Shown: piece after piece, positions 1 through 6,281 of the stretch
Position numbering within the stretch: position 1 is the first letter of the stretch
Layout: each line of letters starts with the position of its first letter
DNA from: Betaproteobacteria bacterium
GTDB lineage: Bacteria > Pseudomonadota > Gammaproteobacteria > Burkholderiales > Burkholderiaceae_C
DNA length: 9,722 bases
NCBI GenBank assembly: GCA_009923345.1
Contig: RFTR01000061.1
Location: 1 to 9,722 of the forward strand
Direction: 5' to 3'
Position numbers and translations under genes: made by a program
The notes under the pieces: model-generated
What the model saw: only the letters and a program-made list of their open reading frames with translations
The model's database searches: none
What the model was told of the DNA's origin: nothing

Positions 1-18
1 GATTGAACTAGTTCAATC
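1..18. repeat. Perfect 18-bp palindrome, possible operator
   Basis: The first 18 bases read GATTGAACTAGTTCAATC, identical to their own reverse complement, with no central spacer. They lie two bases beyond the stop codon of the minus-strand oxidoreductase gene. A perfect palindrome of this size is typical of the binding site of a dimeric repressor (TetR, MarR or GntR type). It has no loop and no T-tract beside it, so it makes a poor intrinsic terminator. The gene it might control lies outside the window, so the function is inferred. Confidence 0.45.
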
Positions 19-20
19 AA

Positions 21-995
21 CTAATTCACCATTACCAATTTACCCATCACCCCGCGCGACCCCATCTCCGCATAAGCTTGTTTGAGTTCTGCCATAGGCA
101 TGGTTTTGTGAATCACGGGTTTGATTTTTCCTTGGCCATACCACGTTGCTAGCTCTTGCATCATGGCCGCATTCGCTACACTTTCACGGCGCGAGAAATC
201 GCCCCAAAAAACACCCACGATAGACGCGCCTTTGAGCAAAGCTAAATTCCAAGGCAAGGCTGGAATAGGACCTGCTGCAAATCCCACCACCAAATAGCGT
301 CCACGCCATGCGATGGATCTGAAAGCGGGTTCTGCATAGTCGCCTCCGACAGGGTCGTAAATCACATCAGGACCTTTGCCCTCAGTGAGTTCTTTTAGCC
401 GTTCACGAAAATTGTCTTTGTTGTAGTTGATGGTGGCATCGGCTCCTTGCGCCGTACAAAGATCACATTTTTCTTGTGTAGAGGCTGCTGCAATCACACG
501 CGCACCCGATGCTTTGGCAATTTGAATGGCGGCAGTGCCTACGCCACCTGCAGCACCTAGCACCAAAACGGTTTCACCCGCTTTGAGTTGTCCACGGTCT
601 AACAAGGCATGGTGCGATGTGGCATAGGTCATGATGAATGCGGCGGCATCGACCGGACCAAAACCAGCAGGCAAAGGCATGCAGAGTTTGGCGGGCGCCA
701 ATGTGTGCGTACCAAAGCCACCGGTGCCACTCAGGCATGCCACTGCTTGGCCAACTTGTAAATGGGTGACACCTTCGCCTACAGCCTCAACGATTCCTGC
801 ATATTCAGAGCCTGGCACAAAGGGTAGGGGCGGTTTCATTTGGTATTTGTTCTGCACGATCAAGAGGTCGGGAAAATTCAAGCTCGCGGTTTCAATGCGT
901 ATGCGCACTTCACCTGCTTGGGGTTCAGGAGTGGGAAGCGATTTCCAAGTCAGGGCATCCACACCGATAGGGTTTTCACAAAGCCATGCGTGCAC
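21..995 (-). CDS. NADPH:quinone oxidoreductase family protein (zinc-independent MDR)
   Basis: This 324-residue protein belongs to the medium-chain dehydrogenase/reductase superfamily, quinone oxidoreductase branch. It has an N-terminal GroES-like half with PGSEYAGIV (residues 61-69) and a Rossmann half with the nucleotide-binding motif LGAAGGVGTAAIQIAK (146-161). The cysteine-rich structural zinc lobe of alcohol dehydrogenases is absent, which fits the zinc-independent subgroup. The length is normal for the family. Such enzymes use NADPH to reduce quinones or the double bond of enones in the cytosol; the actual substrate cannot be read from the sequence. The start is GTG at 993-995, chosen because AAGGAG (minus strand, 1007-1002) lies 6 bases upstream and the N-terminus matches the family. 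The gene is divergent from surE and probably monocistronic within what can be seen. Acyl-CoA or enoyl reductase activity is an alternative. Confidence 0.9.
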   Translation of the reverse strand: MHAWLCENPIGVDALTWKSLPTPEPQAGEVRIRIETASLNFPDLLIVQNKYQMKPPLPFVPGSEYAGIVEAVGEGVTHLQVGQAVACLSGTGGFGTHTLAPAKLCMPLPAGFGPVDAAAFIMTYATSHHALLDRGQLKAGETVLVLGAAGGVGTAAIQIAKASGARVIAAASTQEKCDLCTAQGADATINYNKDNFRERLKELTEGKGPDVIYDPVGGDYAEPAFRSIAWRGRYLVVGFAAGPIPALPWNLALLKGASIVGVFWGDFSRRESVANAAMMQELATWYGQGKIKPVIHKTMPMAELKQAYAEMGSRGVMGKLVMVN

Positions 996-1000
996 AAAAG

Positions 1001-1008
1001 TCTCCTTT
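1001..1008 (-). promoter_or_regulatory. Ribosome binding site supporting a GTG start
   Basis: On the minus strand these bases read AAAGGAGA. They place a strong Shine-Dalgarno core 6 bases before GTG at 995. The next in-frame alternative would remove conserved N-terminal residues, so this site decides the start. Confidence 0.7.
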
Positions 1009-1069
1009 AATCATTTACGGTGATGATAGGGGATTTGTAAGTTGCACTAGAAGTGTCACGGGCTAACCC

Positions 1070-1075
1070 TACAAT
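1070..1075 (+). promoter_or_regulatory. Candidate -10 element for the surE operon
   Basis: TACAAT lies 22 bases before the surE start, within GGCTAACCCTACAATC. No good -35 hexamer is visible: TAGAAG at 1048-1053 with a 16-base spacer matches only 3 of 6 positions. The case rests on the -10 match and on resemblance to the other TACAAT sites in this window (7129 and 9634). It would give a very short leader and drive surE-pcm-nlpD-rlmD. Confidence 0.4.
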
Positions 1076-1096
1076 CAAATATCACTGAAAGTTTGC

Positions 1097-1855
1097 ATGA
1101 ATATTCTGATTTCTAACGACGATGGCTACCAAGCCACTGGTCTCATTGCTTTGTATGAAGCCCTAAAAGACCTGGGGCGCGTGGAGGTGGTCGCACCTGA
1201 GATAAACAACAGCGCTAAATCCAATGCGCTCACCTTGCATTCACCTTTGTATGTGCATCAAGCCAGCAATGGTTTTCGCTATATCAACGGCACGCCTGCT
1301 GATTGTGTGCATATCGCATTGACTGGTTTGCTGGGATACAAGCCTGATTTGGTGGTCTCAGGCATCAACAATGGCGCCAATATGGGCGACGACACGATCT
1401 ACTCTGGCACGGTGGGTGCTGCGATGGAGGGCTATTTGTTTGGTATTCCAGCGATTGCATTTTCGCAAGTAGAAAAAGGTTGGGCGCATATTGATGCGGC
1501 AGCTGCAAAAGCACGCGCGTTAGTGCAAGACGTGATTGCCAACAAACTCGTTGGAAATGGCGCTTGGTTATTGAATGTGAATGTGCCAAATAAACCTTTG
1601 GATCAACTCAAACCCCTCAAGGTGACGCGATTAGGCAGACGCCACGCTGCAGAACGTGTGATCACCCAAACCAGCCCGCGCGGTGACACCATGTATTGGA
1701 TTGGAGGAGCTGGCCCTGCAAAAGACGACACTGACGGCACAGATTTCCATGCCACTTTCGAAGGCCATTGCTCAGTTACACCTTTGCAAGTAGATTTAAC
1801 CGAACACGACAGCCTTGCAACATGGGGGCAGCGTTTGAACGGACGCCTTGAATGA
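1097..1855 (+). CDS. surE: 5'/3'-nucleotidase SurE
   Basis: SurE is a cytosolic, divalent-metal-dependent phosphatase that removes phosphate from nucleoside 5'- and 3'-monophosphates and can shorten polyphosphate. In E. coli it supports stationary-phase survival. The protein has 252 residues, a normal length. The N-terminus MNILISNDDGYQATG carries the metal-binding pair D8 and D9. S39 (in NNSAKSNALT) and N91 (in SGINNGANMGDD, from residue 88) supply the other expected ligands, and the family signature continues as IYSGTVGAA. All catalytic positions are therefore intact. The ATG at 1097 has only a weak purine stretch (GAAAG) upstream but gives the exact family N-terminus. Its stop overlaps the pcm start (ATGA), so it heads the operon and translation is probably coupled. 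Confidence 0.97.
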   Translation: MNILISNDDGYQATGLIALYEALKDLGRVEVVAPEINNSAKSNALTLHSPLYVHQASNGFRYINGTPADCVHIALTGLLGYKPDLVVSGINNGANMGDDTIYSGTVGAAMEGYLFGIPAIAFSQVEKGWAHIDAAAAKARALVQDVIANKLVGNGAWLLNVNVPNKPLDQLKPLKVTRLGRRHAAERVITQTSPRGDTMYWIGGAGPAKDDTDGTDFHATFEGHCSVTPLQVDLTEHDSLATWGQRLNGRLE

Positions 1856-2598
1856 AAGAACGGCCGAGTTTTCCCGCCAAACTCGATACGGGTAGCAAAC
1901 CAGCCAAACCCAAAACGGTACAGACCAATACTGCTACTGGTTTTGGATTAGATTCTTCAACCGTACGCGCACGCATGGTGCAAAAACTAGCGCAGCAAGG
2001 CATAGAAGACACGGGTGTGCTGGAAGCCATGGGGCGCATTGAGCGGCATCGTTTTGTTGACAGTGCATTGGCTAACCAAGCGTATGAAGACACCAGTTTG
2101 CCAATCGGCTTAGGTCAAACCATTTCAAAACCCAATGTCGTTGCACGCATGATCGCTTTGATCAGAGAAGCGCCAGGTGTGCAAGGGCAGATGATGGGAC
2201 GTGTACTTGAAATTGGCACGGGCTGTGGTTACCAAGCTGCTCTTTTGTCTTTGGTCGCGCGTGAGGTCTACAGCATCGAACGCTTACGTGGATTGCACGA
2301 TAAGGCCCGTGAAAACTTAAGGCCTATGCGCCTACCCAATGTGCACGTGATTTTTGGCGACGGCATGTTGGGATATGCCAAAGGCGCGCCATACAGCGCC
2401 ATCATTGCAGCTGCTGGGGGCGAAACGATTCCACAAAATTGGATAGACCAACTCGCCATGGGTGGACGCATTGTGGCGCCTATGCAAGGTGCATCTGGGC
2501 AACAGTCCTTGGTAGTGATCGATAAGACGACGCAAGGATTGAAGCAAGTCGTATTAGAGCCTGTCCTCTTCGTACCCCTAAAATCAGGGATTGCTTGA
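1852..2598 (+). CDS. pcm: Protein-L-isoaspartate O-methyltransferase
   Basis: Pcm uses S-adenosylmethionine to methylate isoaspartyl residues in ageing proteins, starting their repair to aspartate in the cytosol. The protein has 248 residues against about 208 in E. coli. The excess is a Lys/Pro/Thr-rich, probably disordered N-terminal extension (residues 1-33), also seen in a longer form in Burkholderia homologues. The family signature PIGLGQTISKP is at 84-94, the SAM-binding motif VLEIGTGCGYQAA at 118-130, and the acidic ribose-binding strand VYSIER at 139-144. The C-terminus VPLKSGIA is typical of betaproteobacterial members. The ATG overlaps the surE stop codon by four bases (ATGA), so initiation probably depends on coupled translation. 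The extension could be an artefact if a later start is used, but the overlap and the RPSFP motif near the N-terminus favour this one. Confidence 0.95.
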   Translation: MKERPSFPAKLDTGSKPAKPKTVQTNTATGFGLDSSTVRARMVQKLAQQGIEDTGVLEAMGRIERHRFVDSALANQAYEDTSLPIGLGQTISKPNVVARMIALIREAPGVQGQMMGRVLEIGTGCGYQAALLSLVAREVYSIERLRGLHDKARENLRPMRLPNVHVIFGDGMLGYAKGAPYSAIIAAAGGETIPQNWIDQLAMGGRIVAPMQGASGQQSLVVIDKTTQGLKQVVLEPVLFVPLKSGIA

Positions 2599-2601
2599 TG
2601 C

Positions 2602-2608
2602 AGGAGAG
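2602..2608 (+). promoter_or_regulatory. Ribosome binding site deciding the nlpD start
   Basis: AGGAGAG lies 6 bases before ATG 2615. Two earlier in-frame starts, TTG 2591 and ATG 2609, have no suitably spaced site. They would also add residues ahead of the lipoprotein signal peptide. Confidence 0.7.
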
Positions 2609-2614
2609 ATGTGC

Positions 2615-3478
2615 ATGAGACGTGCGGGATATTGGTTATTGTTAGCTTTGTTGAGTGCCATGGCGCTCGCGGGTTGCGCCAATAAAAATCGTCCAGCCCC
2701 TGTTGAAGACCGCTCCCCCAATGCTGGGCGTGTCCCTGCCAAGATGGTAGCCAGTACAGATAATGCTGGCAAACCTGGCTTCTACAGCGTCAAGGCAGGC
2801 GATACATTGATCCGCATTGGCATGGACAACGGACAAAGTTGGCGTGATATTGCACGTTGGAACAATATCGAGAACCCCAATCTGATCGAAATAGGACAAG
2901 TCTTACGCGTCACGCCGCCCGAAGAAACTGGAGTTGTTGTGCGTCCTGTGTCTTCCACCAATGTCGTTACGAGTCCCGCACCTACAAATTCAGCCAGCAC
3001 ATCAGCGCCTGCTTCGAATACTTCAGCTGTCAGGCCGCCTGTTTCTGCTGCGAATCCCCCTAATGCATCAACACCAGCTAACAACTTAGCCAATAGTGAT
3101 TCGGCGGAAGACGCAGTTTCTTTTCAATGGCCAACGCGTGGCAATGTGCTAGCTGGTTTTGATGAAGTCAAAAACAAAGGGATAGACATTGCTGGCAAGG
3201 CAGGGGATCCAGTGCTAGCTGCTGCAGATGGCAAGGTGGTCTATGCGGGCTCTGGTTTGCGGGGTTACGGTAATTTAGTCATTCTTAAACACAACAACAC
3301 CTACCTAACTGCCTATGCGCACAACCAATCTTTGTTGGTAAAAGAAGACCAAGCGATCAAGCGTGGCCAAAAAATTGCCGAGATGGGCAATAGCGATGCT
3401 GATCAGGTGAAGTTGCATTTTGAAATCCGTCGCCAAGGTAAACCCGTCGACCCAGCCAAATATTTGCCCGCCAATTGA
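2615..3478 (+). CDS. nlpD: NlpD-type outer-membrane lipoprotein with LysM and degenerate M23 domains
   Basis: NlpD is an envelope lipoprotein that activates the periplasmic amidase AmiC to split septal peptidoglycan during division. From ATG 2615 it has 287 residues. It has a lipoprotein signal peptide with lipobox LAGC (acylated Cys21; Ala at +2 favours the outer membrane), a LysM peptidoglycan-binding domain (about 56-100), a Ser/Ala/Pro/Thr-rich linker (about 101-166) and a LytM/M23 domain (about 172-285). The M23 centre is incomplete. Asn187 stands where the zinc-binding His of HxxxD should be, and Lys266 replaces the first His of HxH; Asp191, His236 and His268 remain. The E. coli NlpD activator has the same kind of losses, so I infer an activator without hydrolase activity. 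It lies 16 bases after pcm, and its stop overlaps the rlmD start by one base (TGATG). Confidence 0.93.
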   Translation: MRRAGYWLLLALLSAMALAGCANKNRPAPVEDRSPNAGRVPAKMVASTDNAGKPGFYSVKAGDTLIRIGMDNGQSWRDIARWNNIENPNLIEIGQVLRVTPPEETGVVVRPVSSTNVVTSPAPTNSASTSAPASNTSAVRPPVSAANPPNASTPANNLANSDSAEDAVSFQWPTRGNVLAGFDEVKNKGIDIAGKAGDPVLAAADGKVVYAGSGLRGYGNLVILKHNNTYLTAYAHNQSLLVKEDQAIKRGQKIAEMGNSDADQVKLHFEIRRQGKPVDPAKYLPAN

Positions 3479-4848
3479 TGACGGACAACGTGCTGCAGAT
3501 TGAGTCGATGGATCTCGAAGCGCAAGGTGTTGCGCATCGGGAAGACGGTAAGGTTGTTTTTGTGGAGGGTGCGTTGCCGTTCGAGGCAGTCCGCGCCAAC
3601 ATCCACCGCAAAAAAAATAATTGGGAGCAGGGCTCTTTGCTTGAGGTGGTGCACGAGTCATCGCAACGCGTACGTCCTGTCTGTTCGCATTTTGGTTTGC
3701 ATGCGGGTGCTTGCGGGGGTTGCAAGATGCAACATCTAGAAGCCAATGCGCAAGTGGCTGTCAAACAGCGTGCCATGGAGGACAACCTTTGGCACTTAGG
3801 CAAGGTCAAGCCTGAAAATATCCTACGACCCATATATGGACCCGCTTGGGGATACCGTTACCGTGCCCGCTTATCAGTGCGCGACGTTCTCAAAAAAGGA
3901 ACGGTGTTGGTGGGCTTTCATGAACGTAAAAGTCGCTATGTGGCGGATATGCAAACGTGTCCGGTTTTGCATCCGCATGTCAATGCCATGTTGATGCCAC
4001 TGCGCGCTTTGATTGAAAGCTTACAAGCCCGAGCAACATGCCCGCAAATTGAATTGGCTTGTGGCGACCACGTCACCGCCTTGGTGTTACGCCATCTAGA
4101 ACCGCTCTCCACTGGCGACATTGACTTGCTCAAACTTTTCGCAATAAAGCACCATGTGCAGTGGTGGCTTCAACCCAAGGGCCCCGATACGGTTGCTTTG
4201 CTTGATGGTCAATCACAAGAGCAACTCGCGTATGCACTTCCTGAGTTCGGCGTGATGATGCCTTTTAAGCCCACTGACTTTACGCAGGTCAACCCGCATA
4301 TCAACCGTGTTTTGGTGACGCGTGCATTGCGCTTACTGGATGCCCAAACCCATGAACGCGTGATAGATTGGTTCTGTGGTATTGGAAATTTCACCTTGCC
4401 TATTGCCACCATGGCAGGCCAAGTGCTGGGTATTGAGGGAAGTGAAGCCTTGGTTACAAGAGCAAGAGATAACTTAGTGTGGAACCAAACACAGCGCCGC
4501 AATGCTTTTGCTCCCACGCAATTTGCTGCGCGTAATTTGTTTGATATGACGCCTGACTTGTTGGCGGCTGACGGCACGGCAGATAAATGGTTGGTTGATC
4601 CTCCACGCGAGGGCGCATTTGCCTTGGTACAAGCGTTGGCTGCTTTGCGGCAAGAACCTGAGTTAGGTAAAGGCTGGAAGCCGCCAAAGCGCATCGTGTA
4701 TGTGAGTTGTAATCCTGCCACCTTAGCCCGTGATGCTGGGTTATTGGTGAATTTGGCTGGTTATGTTTGCAGCGCTGCAGGTGCGGTCAACATGTTCCCG
4801 CATACGGCCCATGTAGAGAGCATGGCGGTATTTGATTTGCCGAATTAA
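3478..4848 (+). CDS. rlmD: 23S rRNA (uracil-1939-C5)-methyltransferase RlmD
   Basis: RlmD (formerly RumA) methylates carbon 5 of U1939 in 23S rRNA, using S-adenosylmethionine. The protein has 456 residues from ATG 3478. A TRAM RNA-binding domain spans about 1-60. Four cysteines for a [4Fe-4S] cluster are visible: C69, C79 and C82 (in ACGGC) and C161 (in QTCPVLHP). The methyltransferase domain carries QVNPHIN (270-276), the SAM motif DWFCGIGNFTLP (297-308), DPPREGA (374-380) and the catalytic YVSCNPATL with C411. All key residues are present. An in-frame TTG at 3475 is a less likely start; ATG 3478 shares one base with the nlpD stop and lacks a clear Shine-Dalgarno, suggesting re-initiation by ribosomes finishing nlpD. 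RlmC and other RumA-like paralogues are the alternatives, but the U1939 enzyme is the best match. Confidence 0.93.
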   Translation: MTDNVLQIESMDLEAQGVAHREDGKVVFVEGALPFEAVRANIHRKKNNWEQGSLLEVVHESSQRVRPVCSHFGLHAGACGGCKMQHLEANAQVAVKQRAMEDNLWHLGKVKPENILRPIYGPAWGYRYRARLSVRDVLKKGTVLVGFHERKSRYVADMQTCPVLHPHVNAMLMPLRALIESLQARATCPQIELACGDHVTALVLRHLEPLSTGDIDLLKLFAIKHHVQWWLQPKGPDTVALLDGQSQEQLAYALPEFGVMMPFKPTDFTQVNPHINRVLVTRALRLLDAQTHERVIDWFCGIGNFTLPIATMAGQVLGIEGSEALVTRARDNLVWNQTQRRNAFAPTQFAARNLFDMTPDLLAADGTADKWLVDPPREGAFALVQALAALRQEPELGKGWKPPKRIVYVSCNPATLARDAGLLVNLAGYVCSAAGAVNMFPHTAHVESMAVFDLPN

Positions 4849-4907
4849 CTTAGCTATAGATAGTTTCAGCATGCAGGTCAGTAAAGAATTAAAAATTTGA
4901 GGCAAAT

Positions 4908-4932
4908 AAAAAGGGGCCTAAGCCCCTTTTTT
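4908..4932. terminator. Bidirectional intrinsic terminator
   Basis: A 10-bp stem, AAAAAGGGGC paired with GCCCCTTTTT, encloses the four-base loop CTAA. On the plus strand it is followed by a run of six T (4927-4932). On the minus strand the A-rich left arm reads as TTTTTATTT. It lies between the converging rlmD and Bax inhibitor-1 genes and can end transcription from both sides. Confidence 0.9.
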
Positions 4933-4948
4933 GTACGTAATAACTTGG

Positions 4949-5638
4949 TTATTCGCGTTCACCACCAAAAATACCCAACAAAGCTAGCAAGCTTTGGAAA
5001 ACGTTGATGACGTCTAGGTAGAGGGTCAGTGTGGCGCTGATGTAGTTGGTTTCTCCACCGTCCATGATTTGCTTAAGGTCGTACAACATGAAGGCGCTAA
5101 AGATAGCCATAGACAAAACAGAGATAACCAGCATGCCGGTAGATGAGCCAACAAAAATGTTGATGATGCTACCAACCATCAAAATGATGACGCCAACCAT
5201 CAGCCATTTGCCTAAGCCCGAAATATCCCGCTTGATGACAGATGCCAAACTGGCCATAACGAAAAAGACGCCAGCTGTACCACCGAATGCGGTCATTACT
5301 AGCTCAGCACCATTTTTGAAACCTAAGACCATCGCAATCATGCGGGAGAGCATGAGGCCCATGAAGAAGGTAAAACCTAGCAACACGTAGACGCCTGTCG
5401 AAGAATGCTTGGTTTTTTCAATTGCGTAGATAAAACCGAATGCGCCAGCGAGCATCAAAATAATGCCCAATACGCCAGACAAAGCGTAACTTATGCCAGA
5501 GGCCACACCGACCCAAGCACCTAAAACGGTGGGCAACATGCTTACAGCAAGAAGCCAATACGTGTTTCGAAGGACGCGGTTGCGGTCCCCAGCGGATAGA
5601 ACGTCGTAGTACTCAACTGATTGGATTTGGTCGTTCAT
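4949..5638 (-). CDS. Bax inhibitor-1/YccA family inner-membrane protein
   Basis: This is a 229-residue polytopic membrane protein of the BI-1/TMBIM family, which includes the proton-sensitive calcium leak channel BsYetJ and E. coli YccA, a modulator of the FtsH protease. After a polar N-terminus of about 26 residues, seven hydrophobic segments can be drawn at roughly 27-47, 52-73, 82-105, 112-134, 145-164, 167-186 and 203-224. The C-terminal family signature is clear: FMLYDLKQIMDGG (183-195) and LYLDVINVFQSLLALLG (206-222). Its acidic residues D187 and D209 fit the pair proposed to gate YetJ. The start at 5638 is preferred over ATG 5665 because AGGAGA (minus strand, 5651-5646) lies 7 bases upstream. 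The gene stands alone and converges with rlmD. Whether it acts on FtsH or carries ions cannot be told from sequence. Confidence 0.9.
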   Translation of the reverse strand: MNDQIQSVEYYDVLSAGDRNRVLRNTYWLLAVSMLPTVLGAWVGVASGISYALSGVLGIILMLAGAFGFIYAIEKTKHSSTGVYVLLGFTFFMGLMLSRMIAMVLGFKNGAELVMTAFGGTAGVFFVMASLASVIKRDISGLGKWLMVGVIILMVGSIINIFVGSSTGMLVISVLSMAIFSAFMLYDLKQIMDGGETNYISATLTLYLDVINVFQSLLALLGIFGGERE

Positions 5639-5645
5639 GTCACGA

Positions 5646-5651
5646 TCTCCT
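5646..5651 (-). promoter_or_regulatory. Ribosome binding site deciding the BI-1 gene start
   Basis: AGGAGA on the minus strand, 7 bases before ATG 5638. It lies inside the longer open frame that begins at 5665, which argues that the nine extra codons are not translated. Confidence 0.75.
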
Positions 5652-5710
5652 ATTAACACCTGCACATGCAGATTCGCTCATTTTAGAGCAATTGGTTTCA
5701 AAAGCCTTGG

Positions 5711-5740
5711 TGTAAATCCTAGTTTTTACAAGGGTTTACA
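5711..5740. repeat. Inverted and direct TTTACA half-sites, possible operator
   Basis: TGTAAA (5711-5716) and TTTACA (5725-5730) form an inverted repeat with an 8-base spacer. A second TTTACA follows at 5735-5740, as part of a 10-base tandem repeat (TTTACAAGGG then TTTACAGGGG, 5725-5744). Another TGTAAA occurs at 5794-5799. They sit in the 208-base region between the divergent BI-1 and HbpS-like genes, where an operator would be expected. TTTACA also resembles a -35 box, but I see no good -10 partner on the plus strand. Function is inferred. Confidence 0.35.
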
Positions 5741-5846
5741 GGGGAATAAATGGGTATGCTTTGTGCCAAATCAATAGTCAGTGCATCAGTACATGTAAAA
5801 AACCTTCATCGGCCCAACTTACAAACTACACCAACACATCCTTTTT

Positions 5847-6254
5847 ATGAAAACCAAACCTTTTTTAGAGTCTTCAGATACCAAAGCCATACTCGCTGCT
5901 GCTGAAGCAGAAGCAATCAAAAACAATTGGGCCGTAGTGATTGCGGTGGTCGACGATGGCGGTCATTTGTTGGGCATGCACCGAATGGATGGTGTTGCGA
6001 CGATTTCTGCACATATCGGACCCGCCAAGGCCACCACATCAGCTTTGGGTAAACGCGAAAGCAAGGTGTACGAAGACGTTATCAACAATGGCCGCTATTC
6101 GTTTCTAAGCGCACCTTACTTGCAGGGAATGCTAGAAGGTGGTGTGCCCATCATCAAGGATGGCCAATGCATAGGGGCAGTAGGTGTCAGCGGCGTTAAA
6201 TCTAGCGAAGACGCGCAGATTGCCAAAGCGGGAATCGCCGCTTTGGGGTTGTAA
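5847..6254 (+). CDS. HbpS/GlcG-like heme-binding family protein
   Basis: This small 135-residue protein belongs to the GlcG/HbpS (DUF336) family. Visible signatures are VVDDGGHLLGMHRMDG (34-49), SAPYLQGMLEGGVPI (88-102) and IGAVGVSG (109-116). HbpS of Streptomyces binds heme and senses redox stress, and GlcG is an accessory gene of the glycolate oxidase operon. Here there is no signal peptide, so the protein is probably cytosolic, and no glycolate or two-component genes lie nearby, so the biochemical role stays open. The length is typical of the family's short members. ATG 5847 has no recognisable Shine-Dalgarno sequence (the preceding bases are CACATCCTTTTT), yet the N-terminus MKTKPFLESSDTKAILAAAE looks right for the family. 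It converges with ppsR, with only 15 bases between them. Confidence 0.85.
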   Translation: MKTKPFLESSDTKAILAAAEAEAIKNNWAVVIAVVDDGGHLLGMHRMDGVATISAHIGPAKATTSALGKRESKVYEDVINNGRYSFLSAPYLQGMLEGGVPIIKDGQCIGAVGVSGVKSSEDAQIAKAGIAALGL

Positions 6255-6261
6255 GTAAAAG

Positions 6262-6281
6262 TTGACTGCCTAGTAAGTCAA
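6262..6281. terminator. Weak hairpin between convergent genes
   Basis: TTGACT (6262-6267) and AGTCAA (6276-6281) form a 6-bp stem around an 8-base loop, overlapping the stop codon of ppsR. No T-tract follows on the plus strand, and only CTTTTACTT follows on the minus strand. It is the only hairpin I see between the HbpS-like gene and ppsR, so it may be a poor shared terminator. Confidence 0.25.

Noticed and set aside
631..1023. Plus-strand open frame of 130 codons opposite the quinone oxidoreductase gene.
   Set aside because: The minus-strand gene is supported by family motifs and a ribosome binding site; this frame has neither.
3357..3833. Minus-strand open frame of 158 codons across the nlpD/rlmD junction.
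   Set aside because: It runs opposite two clearly coding regions, has a composition typical of a shadow, and lacks a start signal.
4209..4721. Minus-strand open frame of 170 codons opposite rlmD.
   Set aside because: The plus-strand frame contains the full RlmD motif set; the opposite frame shows no family features.
5847..6254. Assignment of the small gene as glcG of a glycolate oxidase operon.
   Set aside because: No glcD, glcE or glcF genes are nearby, so only the family-level name is supported.
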